From: Candidatus Gastranaerophilales bacterium HUM_1
GTDB lineage: Bacteria > Cyanobacteriota > Vampirovibrionia > Gastranaerophilales > Gastranaerophilaceae
NCBI GenBank assembly: GCA_002103105.1
Contig: DAAY01000006.1
Coordinates: 1 to 44,212, forward strand
Reading direction: 5' to 3'
Length of the DNA: 44,212 nt
The notes below the pieces were generated by a model, which ran no database searches, was not told the origin of the DNA, and worked only from the letters and a program-made list of their open reading frames with translations. This document shows, piece after piece, positions 1 through 7,390 of the stretch (the stretch's first letter is position 1; each line of letters begins with the position of its first letter). The translations under genes and the position numbers were made by a program.

Positions 1-465
1 AAATACAATTCTGACAACTATGCAACAAGCACTATCAACTGCTATTCTATTGGTTCTACAACAAAAACTAAAGAAGTTTTAAATCAAACTGGTAGAGTTG
101 AAAAAGATTCTTCTGGTAGATACATTTCTATCACTATTTGTCAAACTGATGAAAATGGCAACATTAAATACGACGAAAACAACAACGAAATAGCTACTAC
201 TTACACTTTAACTACTAACACTTCTACTGACGAAGATGCTTATAACGATGCTATGAACAAATACCGTTATGAACAAAACCAATATGATCAAAAAATTCAA
301 GAAATTAACTCTAAACTAGAAATTATTCAACAACAAGATAAGAGTTTAGAATTGAATTTGAAACAATTAGATACTGAAGAAAATGCCATCTCTACTGAAA
401 TGGAAGCTGTTAAAAAAGTTATTTCTAAAAACGTTGAATCTTCTTTCAAGACTTTCAATGCGTAA
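1..465 (+). CDS. C-terminal part of a coiled-coil protein (5' end outside window)
   Basis: The frame is open from the first base, so this is the last 154 codons of a longer gene. The visible N-terminal third is Thr/Asn/Ser-rich and looks extracellular or repeat-like. From about residue 85 a charged, Gln/Leu-rich heptad segment (IQEINSKLEIIQQQ, then LKQLDTEENAISTEMEAV) should form a coiled coil, and the protein ends SSFKTFNA. I do not recognise a named family. From memory, proteins with this kind of ending (LKQLDTEENA...SSFKTF) recur as hypothetical proteins in Gastranaerophilales-type genomes, but I cannot check that here. A good hairpin terminator follows 70 bases after the stop, so this is the last gene of its transcript. 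Function unknown; confidence is for a real coding region. Confidence 0.8.
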   Translation, partial: KYNSDNYATSTINCYSIGSTTKTKEVLNQTGRVEKDSSGRYISITICQTDENGNIKYDENNNEIATTYTLTTNTSTDEDAYNDAMNKYRYEQNQYDQKIQEINSKLEIIQQQDKSLELNLKQLDTEENAISTEMEAVKKVISKNVESSFKTFNA

Positions 466-532
466 TGTCAAAAATACAAAATAAATTAAAAGTTTTAATA
501 AATTTCCTTTCCCTTTTTCCTATTGATTTTCC

Positions 533-560
533 AACGACTCGTCAAACAGTCGTTTTTCTT
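533..560 (+). terminator. Rho-independent terminator after the first gene
   Basis: A 7-bp stem (AACGACT 533-539 pairing with AGTCGTT 548-554) with an 8-base loop is followed by a T-rich tract. It lies about 70 bases after the stop of the partial gene on the same strand. Confidence 0.7.
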
Positions 561-657
561 TTATATAGCAAAAACTTTAAGAATATAAAAATTTTTACCC
601 CCTGTACAACCTTATCCTCCAAGGATGTCAAGAGTTAAACTAACCCATCTGTCTAGT

Positions 658-683
658 CGTATTTTTACGTAAGTAAAAATACG
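658..683. repeat. Perfect 11-bp inverted repeat with GNRA-type loop
   Basis: CGTATTTTTAC (658-668), loop GTAA, GTAAAAATACG (673-683). No T-tract follows, so it is not a standard terminator. It sits immediately upstream of a promoter-like -35 and could be an operator or an RNA hairpin. Confidence 0.6.
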
Positions 684-687
684 GATG

Positions 688-717
688 TTTACAAAATCAT
701 AAAACATATGATATATT
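688..717 (+). promoter_or_regulatory. Promoter candidate for the metallopeptidase gene
   Basis: TTTACA (688-693), 18-bp spacer, TATATT (712-717), with TGA directly before the -10 (extended -10). Transcription would start near 723. Confidence 0.4.
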
Positions 718-924
718 AGTATTGTTGGTTAAGGCTCGCACTCGAGAGAAACAAAAACTCTTAAAGGTTCCTAAAACTTTTTGATGGTAAAGCTGTTTGC
801 CAATGAGGTAGAGTATGCCGTTGCTTTCTATTTTCTGCTGAATTGTAAAAATTTTGTAATATTTTGTGAAAAACTTAAAGTTTTTATTCGAAAAGCCGAT
901 AAATACATATATAAGAGGTTTTTC

Positions 925-2472
925 ATGGGAATAAATAATTTACAATTTTTGAATTATACAGTAAATAGGAAAATGACTACGGAAGAATTTGCGAAAACTG
1001 CAAACTATGTTTCAGTGTCCGATAATGTGCCTATTTCCTTGAATTCTAAACCTATTGAAAATGAAATAAGTGTTGCATCTGTTGGGGCAACTTTGTCCGA
1101 CGAAGCATTAGAAAAATTATATATGTCTGCAAAGGTAACAACTGTTGCTAATCCTGCGACTAATGGTGTAAAATTATCCACATCTTATCGCTCTTTTAGC
1201 CCTGCTGAAATCATGCAAATTAAAACTGTGATTTATAATTTGCATAATTCAGAAGAAACAGATCCTGTTCCTACCCCTGATCCTAATCCTAATCCTAATC
1301 CTAATCCTAATCCTAATCCGACTCCAGATCCTAACCCAAATCCAGATTCAGGACCATCTTCATCTTCTTTTATTAAGTCTTTTGTAGATGTAGATACAAT
1401 GTTTGATTATTTGGGAAATATTAATCCAGAAATAAATAAAGAAACAGGAATTTCAAAAGCTCAGTTAGTTGCTCTTACTCAAAATGATGATTGGGAGGAT
1501 GCTAACTATGACTTTTTCGGTTCTTTAAATAGAATTTTTGATTCTTTAGATACTGATAAAAATTTAACTCTTTCTTATGATGAAATCAAAATCTTTATTG
1601 GAAAAGAACTTGGTGAAGATTTTAATGCTTACCATGACAAAGTAAATAAGTTTTCAGATAAAATCCAAGCAGAATATGAAAATTTATCTGAACAAGAAAA
1701 ACTAGAATTTGCAATTGAAAAAACTAGAGAATATTTAGAAGCTTCTGGTTTAACTAATCAAATTGACGCTTTGGATAGACTTTTAGCACAAGAAGATAAG
1801 TTCAATACCATTAAAGTTGGGAATATCGCAATTGCAGATTTGAATGTTGGCAATACTTCTGGTTATACAAATTTAGGTGCTTACAACTATTATGCTTATA
1901 CTTATGACGATTATGTAAATAAAAATAAAGAAACTGGTATTTACAAAATATGGACAGATGACGTTGATTTTGTAACTAAGGAAGGTCAAAATGAAGATTT
2001 AGGCATAACATTGGATGTTAGTTTGCTTGATGGTAAATGGTATGAATTAGTAAATACTTTGGTTCATGAGTTAACTCACGCAACTGCTTACAAATATTAT
2101 GCAGGTAATGATGGTAGCATAAGTGGTTTAGTTGTACAGGACCTTTATGATAAGAATGTTTTAACAGACGATGAATATAATTTCTATTTAGACCATTGGA
2201 GTAATATTTGTGGCGGAAACCTAACAGATGAAGAACAAGAAATGTTTCAACGATTGAAATATTTGTTATATATGCAATGGGGCGAATATGCTGCATATCA
2301 AGTAGATGCCGATTATAATGACAGTATAGGTCAAGATGTTTATAAAGGTAAATATGATAATGCTACAACGGCAGTTGATGGAAAGAACGAAAAACAAACA
2401 ATAGATAATCATATTAAAAGTTCTTATGATAATGAACTTCCTCCAGATTATAAATGGTGGAGTTACGTATAA
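925..2472 (+). CDS. EF-hand and HExxH metallopeptidase-like protein
   Basis: The 515-aa product has a polar N-terminal region, then a Pro-Asn repeat linker (residues about 113-142) encoded by a CCTAAT hexamer array. A canonical EF-hand calcium loop follows (DTDKNLTLSYDE, residues 209-220), then a C-terminal zinc-peptidase motif HELTH (381-385) in the helix LVNTLVHELTHATAYKYY. Acidic residues in EYAAYQVDAD downstream could supply the third zinc ligand. I chose ATG 925 because AGAGG precedes it by five bases; the open frame reaches back to a TTG at 781, but those 48 residues are Lys/Phe/Tyr-rich and have no ribosome site. No signal peptide is obvious. The motif supports a zinc- and calcium-dependent peptidase; the substrate and family are unknown to me. 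Confidence 0.75.
   Translation: MGINNLQFLNYTVNRKMTTEEFAKTANYVSVSDNVPISLNSKPIENEISVASVGATLSDEALEKLYMSAKVTTVANPATNGVKLSTSYRSFSPAEIMQIKTVIYNLHNSEETDPVPTPDPNPNPNPNPNPNPTPDPNPNPDSGPSSSSFIKSFVDVDTMFDYLGNINPEINKETGISKAQLVALTQNDDWEDANYDFFGSLNRIFDSLDTDKNLTLSYDEIKIFIGKELGEDFNAYHDKVNKFSDKIQAEYENLSEQEKLEFAIEKTREYLEASGLTNQIDALDRLLAQEDKFNTIKVGNIAIADLNVGNTSGYTNLGAYNYYAYTYDDYVNKNKETGIYKIWTDDVDFVTKEGQNEDLGITLDVSLLDGKWYELVNTLVHELTHATAYKYYAGNDGSISGLVVQDLYDKNVLTDDEYNFYLDHWSNICGGNLTDEEQEMFQRLKYLLYMQWGEYAAYQVDADYNDSIGQDVYKGKYDNATTAVDGKNEKQTIDNHIKSSYDNELPPDYKWWSYV
1281..1319 (+). repeat. CCTAAT hexamer tandem repeat inside the metallopeptidase gene
   Basis: About six copies of CCTAAT encode a (Pro-Asn)n linker. 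The array keeps frame because the unit is six bases, so copy-number slippage would only lengthen or shorten the linker between the N-terminal region and the EF-hand/peptidase part. Confidence 0.8.
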
Positions 2473-2502
2473 AAAGTTTATTGAGGCATAGCAATTAATC
2501 GA

Positions 2503-2532
2503 AAAAGCCCAACTTATTCAAATTGGGCTTTT
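2503..2532. terminator. Bidirectional terminator between convergent transcripts
   Basis: A 10-bp stem AAAAGCCCAA (2503-2512) / TTGGGCTTTT (2523-2532) has A- and T-runs on its two sides. It can end the plus-strand metallopeptidase transcript and the minus-strand TonB/ExbBD operon. Confidence 0.8.
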
Positions 2533-2557
2533 ATATTGCTTAAACTATGTAAAATTA

Positions 2558-2938
2558 TTAGATTTGATCTAATGAAATCGCTTTAACTCCTGCATAACGA
2601 GCTTTGTCCATCAGTGTCACAACAGCTCCGTGGTTTGCTTCTCCGTCTGTTTCAATCAACAATCCGTCTGGATAATTTTTTACTTCTTGGCTTAGAACTG
2701 TTCCAAGTTTATCTACGGAAACTTCTTCATTGTTGATGTAATATTTGTTGTTTTTTGTTACCATAACGGTTAAAATTTTAGATTCTTTATCTATTTTGGA
2801 TTGTTCAACATTTTCCGGTACTGTTAATCCTATACCTTGTTGGTCTAACATTGGAGCTACAACCATCATAATAATTAGAAGTACCAAGAAAATATCTGTT
2901 AACGGCGTGATATTGATTTCATTAAATGTCTTTCTCAT
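2558..2938 (-). CDS. ExbD/TolR-family protein (second copy)
   Basis: This 126-aa single-span inner-membrane protein belongs to the family that works with ExbB/TolQ to use the proton gradient. It has the typical N-terminus: a short cytoplasmic stretch, then NEINITPLTDIFLVLLIIMM with the conserved Asp of the PLTD motif in the membrane segment, then a periplasmic domain (about residues 35-126) that ends LDQI. Its start overlaps the stop of the preceding exbD by one base (TAATG), so translation is probably coupled. It is a paralogue of the neighbour, sharing nearly identical membrane segments but different periplasmic parts. Whether it serves a TonB or a Tol type function cannot be decided from sequence alone. 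Last gene of the operon, followed by a terminator. Confidence 0.92.
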   Translation of the reverse strand: MRKTFNEINITPLTDIFLVLLIIMMVVAPMLDQQGIGLTVPENVEQSKIDKESKILTVMVTKNNKYYINNEEVSVDKLGTVLSQEVKNYPDGLLIETDGEANHGAVVTLMDKARYAGVKAISLDQI

Positions 2939-3405
2939 TATTCTCCGTCCTTTGGAATATTTACATTATTTTTTTTGTTTAAATCTTTTTGAGCTTCTGC
3001 ACTCAAAGGTTCACCTGCAACAATAAGTTTTTTGTATTCTGCATTTTGAGCCGCATTCATTACGTCCATAATTGTCGCACTTTTAACGGCTTTATCTGCT
3101 TTTACAACAACTTCTGCATTTTCATTTGTTCCTTTTGCTGCCAACAATTTGTCTGTCAATTGAGAGCTTGTTGTTCCTTCATCATTAACATACATTTGCC
3201 CGTCTTTAGTGATTGAAACGGTCACTTTTGCATCTTCAATTGTTGCTCCGTTATTTACTTCCGGAACTTCAACTGCTTGATCCATTGATTTGAATGAAGG
3301 GGCTATAACCATCATAATAATCAATAAAACCAAGAAAATATCTGTTAATGGTGTGATGTTAATTTCGGTGAATAATTTTTGTTTTTTCTTATTGCTAAAT
3401 GCCAT
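2938..3405 (-). CDS. ExbD/TolR-family protein (first copy)
   Basis: A 155-aa ExbD/TolR protein. After a basic cytoplasmic tail (NKKKQKLF) comes the membrane segment TEINITPLTDIFLVLLIIMM with the conserved Asp, then a periplasmic domain with the usual pattern VSITKDGQMYVND...LAAKG...VVVKADKAVKSATIMDVMNAAQ. It extends about 20 residues past the sister copy, ending in a charged Lys/Asn-rich tail. It lies 12 bases after the ExbB/TolQ gene and overlaps the second exbD by one base. Family membership is clear from the motif. Two consecutive exbD genes suggest a heterodimeric or two-specificity motor stator, which is inference. Confidence 0.93.
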   Translation of the reverse strand: MAFSNKKKQKLFTEINITPLTDIFLVLLIIMMVIAPSFKSMDQAVEVPEVNNGATIEDAKVTVSITKDGQMYVNDEGTTSSQLTDKLLAAKGTNENAEVVVKADKAVKSATIMDVMNAAQNAEYKKLIVAGEPLSAEAQKDLNKKNNVNIPKDGE

Positions 3406-3417
3406 TTTATTTACCTA

Positions 3418-4068
3418 TTATAAATTAACTTTTGAAGATGAATATTGTGTTCCTTGAGCTTCTTCAGCATCAACAAAGCTTAAGAATAACAATTTGATTA
3501 ATTGGAAATCATCTTCGTAGTGTTTAACGATTGATTGGAATGAGTTATAGAAGATAACTGCAACGATTGCAACTCCCAAACCAAAAGCAGTAGCAATCAA
3601 TGCTGAACCGATACCGGATGCAATTGCTCCAGAGTTTGCTCCTAAGTTTGGCATATCAACGAAGATTAACAAAATTCTAACAACTGTACCAAACAAACCT
3701 AAGAAAGGAGCAACACCACCGATTGTACCTAAGATTGTTAAATGACTTTCAAGTTTTCTAGTTGCCAATGCTGCTGAAATATCAAAAGATCTAGAGAATC
3801 CGTTTTTTTGTTCAGAGAAAATTCTAACAGCTTCTTCAATAACTTCTCCGATAACACCACCGCATCTGATTGCGATATTTTGTGCTGCGGATAAATCGTT
3901 TTTAGATAGTTCTCTGTTTAATTCTCTCATATAAACAGTAATATCACGTTGGTTCTTTTGGTAGAATGACCATTTGCTGATTACTACCCCTAGAACAAGG
4001 ATTGAACATACCAAGATTGGTAGCAATACAGGCCAGTCCATTTTAATTGATTCTAATAATAATTCCAT
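3418..4068 (-). CDS. MotA/TolQ/ExbB proton-channel family protein
   Basis: A 216-aa inner-membrane protein with three membrane segments: about residues 13-37 (WPVLLPILVCSILVLGVVIS), 110-138 (ILGTIGGVAPFLGLFGTVV) and 150-177 (GIGSALIATAFGLGVAIVAV). The last two carry the conserved Gly-rich, small-residue signature of TolQ/ExbB, which forms the proton channel with ExbD/TolR. The cytoplasmic loop (about 40-105) carries the conserved charged helix. It lies between the TonB gene (40 bases upstream) and the two exbD genes (12 bases downstream), the standard order for an energy-transduction complex. The TolQ versus ExbB assignment is open, since no tolB or pal is present in this window. Confidence 0.93.
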   Translation of the reverse strand: MELLLESIKMDWPVLLPILVCSILVLGVVISKWSFYQKNQRDITVYMRELNRELSKNDLSAAQNIAIRCGGVIGEVIEEAVRIFSEQKNGFSRSFDISAALATRKLESHLTILGTIGGVAPFLGLFGTVVRILLIFVDMPNLGANSGAIASGIGSALIATAFGLGVAIVAVIFYNSFQSIVKHYEDDFQLIKLLFLSFVDAEEAQGTQYSSSKVNL

Positions 4069-4108
4069 AGTTTTCTTATCCTCTTTTATTGTAATAACTT
4101 TCTTCTAA

Positions 4109-5362
4109 TTAGTATTTTGTTGCTCCAAATACGTTGTAGTCAAATGTAAATTGAATATCAATGCTTTGACCTTTGTATTCTGGAGGTAGTGGTCTAAACG
4201 GTGCAGCCAAGTGTACTGCGTTTAGAGCTGCTTTATCTGCGTTTTGTAATCCAGATGATTTGAATACGCTACAAGATAATAATCTTCCATCTTTTGCAAT
4301 TTTGAATAGCAGAACTACACGTTTACTTTCGTTTCCCTTTGGAGGATCCCAGTTCATTTTAATTCTACGTTGTAATTCTCTCATGTATGGTCCAAAATCT
4401 GGTTCTCTAACGGCATCAATTCCTGGACGTCCTCCGCCTCCTCCTGGATTTCCTCCGCCAGAACCTGTGCCTCTTCCGTAGCCAGAACCTGTACCAGAGC
4501 CAGTTCCTCTACCTGTTCCATGACCAGAGCCAGATGCAATTCTATTTCCAGATCCTCCTCCTACTGGAGCTAAGGATGGATTAGGTGAATAAGTTCCACT
4601 TCCTCTAGAACCTCCTTTATTTGATGTCCCAGAACCGCTAATTGGTCCTGTTGCATATTGACCAGCTCTTGTTCCTCCTGCTGGAACAGGAACTTTGAAT
4701 GGTGTTGAAGAAGGTCTAGAAACTGCTTTTGGCGTCATTGGCGGTTTTATTGAAGGTCTAGCTGTTGGTGGTTGAGGTCTTGCAACAGTTGGTTTTGGAA
4801 CGGCCTTCGTAACTGCTGGTGACGGTGTTACATTTTTCTGTGTTGTAGTTGCCTTTGGTGTTGTTTTAGTATGTTTAGGGGCAACACTTTGGGTAATTTT
4901 GCTCATTAAAGACTGTTTTTTAGGAGCTGGTGCTGGTGAAGATGCAGGTGAAGACGCTGCTGGTTTCGCTGCAGGTTTTGAAGATGGCATTGAAACTGGT
5001 TTTTTCGGATCGTTTATTCCCCCTGTTCTTGAGTTTCTATCAGCTCTATATTTTGTATTTTTATTTTTTGGAGTTTGTTCTTTATCAACAAGTACAAATT
5101 CAATATCGTTAACTTTTGGTTTTTCTTTTGGCATCAATGTAAGATGAATGCCAAAAATCGCAAGAATTGTTAAAATTATCCACAACGTAAACAAGGTTGC
5201 AGGGTGAATGATTGCAGAAAGAGTAATCCCTTTTTTAAGAGAAATAGATTCTGTATCTTCTCTTGTAACCGCAGGCATGGTATAATCGTTTGATTTTGCA
5301 ACCTGAGTTCTATTATTATCCCTGTTATTTATATTCTCTGTGTATTTTCCTAGTATTGACAT
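4109..5362 (-). CDS. TonB-family energy transducer
   Basis: The 417-aa product has a cytoplasmic N-terminus, one membrane segment (TLFTLWIILTILAIFGIHLT), and a long Pro/Ala/Ser/Lys-rich spacer (KPAAKPAASSPASSPAPAP). A Gly/Ser/Arg low-complexity stretch follows, then a C-terminal TonB/TolA-like domain starting at YMRELQRRIKMNWDPP and ending FTFDYNVF. The C-terminal pattern (VVLLFKIAKDGRLLSCSVFKSSG, then A-F-RPLPPEY) is that of TonB C-terminal domains. I chose the internal ATG at 5362 because TTAGGGA precedes it; a TTG six codons upstream is possible but lacks a site. It is first of the motor genes and would span the periplasm to outer-membrane partners energised by the ExbB/ExbD pair downstream. 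Confidence 0.88.
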   Translation of the reverse strand: MSILGKYTENINNRDNNRTQVAKSNDYTMPAVTREDTESISLKKGITLSAIIHPATLFTLWIILTILAIFGIHLTLMPKEKPKVNDIEFVLVDKEQTPKNKNTKYRADRNSRTGGINDPKKPVSMPSSKPAAKPAASSPASSPAPAPKKQSLMSKITQSVAPKHTKTTPKATTTQKNVTPSPAVTKAVPKPTVARPQPPTARPSIKPPMTPKAVSRPSSTPFKVPVPAGGTRAGQYATGPISGSGTSNKGGSRGSGTYSPNPSLAPVGGGSGNRIASGSGHGTGRGTGSGTGSGYGRGTGSGGGNPGGGGGRPGIDAVREPDFGPYMRELQRRIKMNWDPPKGNESKRVVLLFKIAKDGRLLSCSVFKSSGLQNADKAALNAVHLAAPFRPLPPEYKGQSIDIQFTFDYNVFGATKY

Positions 5363-5443
5363 TTTATTCCCTAACAACAATAAGTTTCTGATTCTCGTAA
5401 ATAATTCTATTTAAAACTTAAAATAAAATTATCACCCGAATTA

Positions 5444-6178
5444 CTAATTTTCTGAGCTTGCAGGATTAACCGTAATAGGTTGAGTTAAGATTAGTTCAAT
5501 TCCTGCGTTTGCTGGTATTGTTACATCTGTTCCTTTATCCCAAATAGACTTGACAAGTCCTCCTCCAGCTCCGACTGCGGTCATCAATGCGGCACCTCTA
5601 CCAACGCTTCCTCCAGATAATGGTCCAGCGATTGTGCCAAGAACCGCTCCAGCTCCAGCTCCAATTGCAACATCTTTTCCGTATTCAGTTGCAATATCAA
5701 ACTTTGTGCCGCCAACAAGAGTTCCTGTGTTGTCATCTGTTTTAACAACGGCAGAAATTGGAATTGTTTGTCCTGATGGAGTGATAATTTGAGTAAATCT
5801 TAGAGTAAGTTTGCCGTTCAATGTTCCATGTTTTGCTTTAGAAACTTCGATAACAGTTCCTGTAACAGAGCTTCCTGCTGGTGCGATTCTTTTTCCTTTG
5901 TAATAAAAATCAGAATTTAGTGCAAGTGTAATAGTTTGCCCATTATAAGCTGTTTCTGAGCTAATTGGAGCCATTAACACCGCTTTAAATGATTGTCCAG
6001 CTGGAACTGTAACTACACTACCTTTAAGGGTATTATTGTTTAACTTATAACTGTCTTCTGCGTAATAGTTTGGTTGAAAACCTGTATTTGTCGCATTTTG
6101 TTGATAGCTGAAATTTGATGCTCCAAATGCACAATTTGCACTTAATAACAATGCTGAAAGTATTATAATTCTTTTCAT
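5444..6178 (-). CDS. Exported glycine-zipper envelope protein
   Basis: A 244-aa product with a classic signal peptide (MKRIIILSALLLSANCAFGA, cleavage probably after AFG). The mature part has beta-rich segments: VVTVPAGQSFKAVLMAPIS, then a block about handling a GKRIAPAGSSVTGTVIEV type barrel strand. Next comes a long glycine-zipper-like hydrophobic stretch (GAGAGAVLGTIAGPLSGGS), then ANAGIELILTQPITV. The paired phrases 'PAGQSF...GQTITLALNSD' and 'PANAGIELILTQPI' recall the VirB10/TrbI-like beta-barrel fold, but I regard that as a weak resemblance. It lies 81 bases upstream of the TonB gene and looks co-transcribed, suggesting an envelope role. Function unknown. Confidence 0.8.
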   Translation of the reverse strand: MKRIIILSALLLSANCAFGASNFSYQQNATNTGFQPNYYAEDSYKLNNNTLKGSVVTVPAGQSFKAVLMAPISSETAYNGQTITLALNSDFYYKGKRIAPAGSSVTGTVIEVSKAKHGTLNGKLTLRFTQIITPSGQTIPISAVVKTDDNTGTLVGGTKFDIATEYGKDVAIGAGAGAVLGTIAGPLSGGSVGRGAALMTAVGAGGGLVKSIWDKGTDVTIPANAGIELILTQPITVNPASSEN

Positions 6179-6254
6179 ATACCCTTCTCCCTAAAACATA
6201 AGTCTTCTTTTTTATATTCTACCGCACTTAAGTCTTTTGTCAATTTATTAATGG

Positions 6255-6872
6255 TTAGTCTGTTAAGGTATGTGTAATTGAAGCTGGAGCGGTTAAAATA
6301 ATTATTTGTTGGTCGCCTGCTGGAATTTTTACGTGTTGTCCCATACTTCTTTTTCCTCCAGGGCGAATTTGAAGAGTTGCGGCACGATGATTCCATGAAA
6401 TTCCTTGGAATTTGCTTTGGTAATGTGGCATTTTAACCCACTCTGACGGCTGTGTTAATTCTCCCCCAAAAAGATTGTTATTCGAAGTGTATAAATATCC
6501 TTTTATTGGAATTTCAAATCCATCTTTGATTTGTAACTTAGTTATCTTAATTTTCATTGAAGCATTAGTGCCGATTACTGGTTCGTGTATTTTTTCTATA
6601 TATCCAAAGAATTCTGAATCTCTTGGAATAATATTTGTTTCATACATAAATAAATCGTTTGTAGAGATGAATTTAACTTTGTATCCTTCTGGACAGGTTT
6701 CAGTTGAAATTTCTTGCAAATTTATTACAGGTATAAATGTCCCTGCAGGAAGTGTAATTTCATCGTAATCCCTCATTTCAAGTTGAATAGTTGATAATCC
6801 TTCTGCTTGAACTTGTGGGGGTATTATTCCAAATATAGATAGTATTGCAAGTGATATAACTAATGCTCTCAT
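6255..6872 (-). CDS. Exported hypothetical protein, first gene of the TonB/ExbBD operon
   Basis: A 205-aa product starting at the internal ATG 6872, with signal peptide MRALVISLAILSIFGIIPPQ...QAEG. The mature part contains ITLPAGTFIPVINLQEIST near its start and VKIPAGDQQIIILTAP near its end. This is the same 'hydrophobic strand - PAG - strand' phrasing as the next gene, so the two may be distant relatives (inference). The upstream in-frame ATG at 6911 would add 13 residues with a poor signal n-region. A TTGAAA-16-TATAAT promoter overlaps those extra codons, leaving only seven bases between -10 and ATG 6872. The transcript would therefore be leaderless or nearly so, which favours the shorter start. 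Function unknown. Confidence 0.75.
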   Translation of the reverse strand: MRALVISLAILSIFGIIPPQVQAEGLSTIQLEMRDYDEITLPAGTFIPVINLQEISTETCPEGYKVKFISTNDLFMYETNIIPRDSEFFGYIEKIHEPVIGTNASMKIKITKLQIKDGFEIPIKGYLYTSNNNLFGGELTQPSEWVKMPHYQSKFQGISWNHRAATLQIRPGGKRSMGQHVKIPAGDQQIIILTAPASITHTLTD

Positions 6873-6879
6873 ACGTGCT

Positions 6880-6907
6880 ATTATAACAATTTTTTCAAAG
6901 ATTTCAA
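6880..6907 (-). promoter_or_regulatory. Promoter of the envelope operon (leaderless type)
   Basis: On the minus strand TTGAAA (6907-6902), 16-bp spacer, TATAAT (6885-6880), then AGCACGT and the start codon at 6872. The start of transcription would fall at or within a few bases of the ATG; no ribosome site is present. Confidence 0.6.
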
Positions 6908-7015
6908 GCATTTTTTCTTAAAAAACTTAATATTTTATTGTTTTTAATTTTTCTTTTTTCTAATATTCTTGTGTAAATTATTACCCCATTAGACTTGGAA
7001 AGGAAAGTGTTAAAA

Positions 7016-7390
7016 ATGAATGTACAAAGAATTGATTCTGCAAAATCTACCCCAGCATTTGGAACATTAAAGCCAGGTATCAAAATGCCAGCCGAAACTT
7101 TCGATAAACTTATTAATATTCCTGTTGTGTCAACTTTTTCTAAAAATTTTGATGGCGATGTTTATGTAGGTAGTTTTATTGGAAGAAAATCTGAAAAAAC
7201 TCAACTTTCTCTTGATATAAGAAATGTTGTTCCTCGTGGCTTTAAAGCTAAAGTTAAGAACTTTTTCTCAAGAGAAAATCGTGACATGATTGTTCTAAAA
7301 ACTCATGCGACAAATTTTGAAGAGTTTCAAGTAGCTCTAAATAGAAGACCTAAAGATGCTCTTACTCGTATCTTTTTTAGCAAAGATTAG
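7016..7390 (+). CDS. Small lineage-specific protein with N-terminal PAFG motif
   Basis: A 124-aa basic soluble protein starting MNVQRIDSAKSTPAFGTLKPG. The start at 7016 has the ribosome site GGAAAGGAAAG about nine bases upstream; an in-frame TTG at 6995 overlaps that site and is unlikely. No known domain is recognised; the middle (NVVPRGFKAKVKNFFSRENRDMIVLKTHATNF) is predicted alpha/beta. It shares the M-N-[VI]...xxFxxxK type of N-terminus with several other genes here. Its stop overlaps the stop of the convergent dihydrouridine synthase gene by two bases, leaving no room for a terminator. Confidence 0.7.
   Translation: MNVQRIDSAKSTPAFGTLKPGIKMPAETFDKLINIPVVSTFSKNFDGDVYVGSFIGRKSEKTQLSLDIRNVVPRGFKAKVKNFFSRENRDMIVLKTHATNFEEFQVALNRRPKDALTRIFFSKD

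Larger units (their letters stand above)
561..924 (+). other. Non-coding stretch upstream of the metallopeptidase, with possible structured RNA
   Basis: No convincing coding region is seen. It holds a small hairpin (ATCCT 614-618 / AGGAT 622-626), a perfect 11-bp inverted repeat with a GTAA loop (658-683), and a promoter-like site (688-717). It also has long-range complementary segments that nest properly: AGAGTT 631-636 with AACTCT near 755, and TAACC 641-645 with GGTTA near 727. If the promoter is real, the metallopeptidase mRNA has a leader of about 200 nt. I do not recognise a named riboswitch class. Confidence 0.35.

Noticed and set aside
625..672. Fifteen-codon ATG frame before the metallopeptidase gene
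   Set aside because: The only ribosome-like bases (AAGG) touch the ATG, the frame ends inside the 658-683 hairpin and the peptide has no recognisable features.
466..924. Known riboswitch or 6S/tmRNA-type RNA upstream of the metallopeptidase
   Set aside because: No consensus of the classes I know (fluoride, cyclic-di-GMP, glycine, SRP, tmRNA) matches; only generic hairpins are seen.
1261..1345. Possible CRISPR or long tandem repeat
   Set aside because: The repeat is a coding CCTAAT hexamer array for a Pro-Asn linker, without spacers.
6175..6396. 73-codon minus-strand frame rich in Asn/Ser/Arg
   Set aside because: It overlaps the 3' part of the exported protein gene in another frame and has the composition of a shadow frame.
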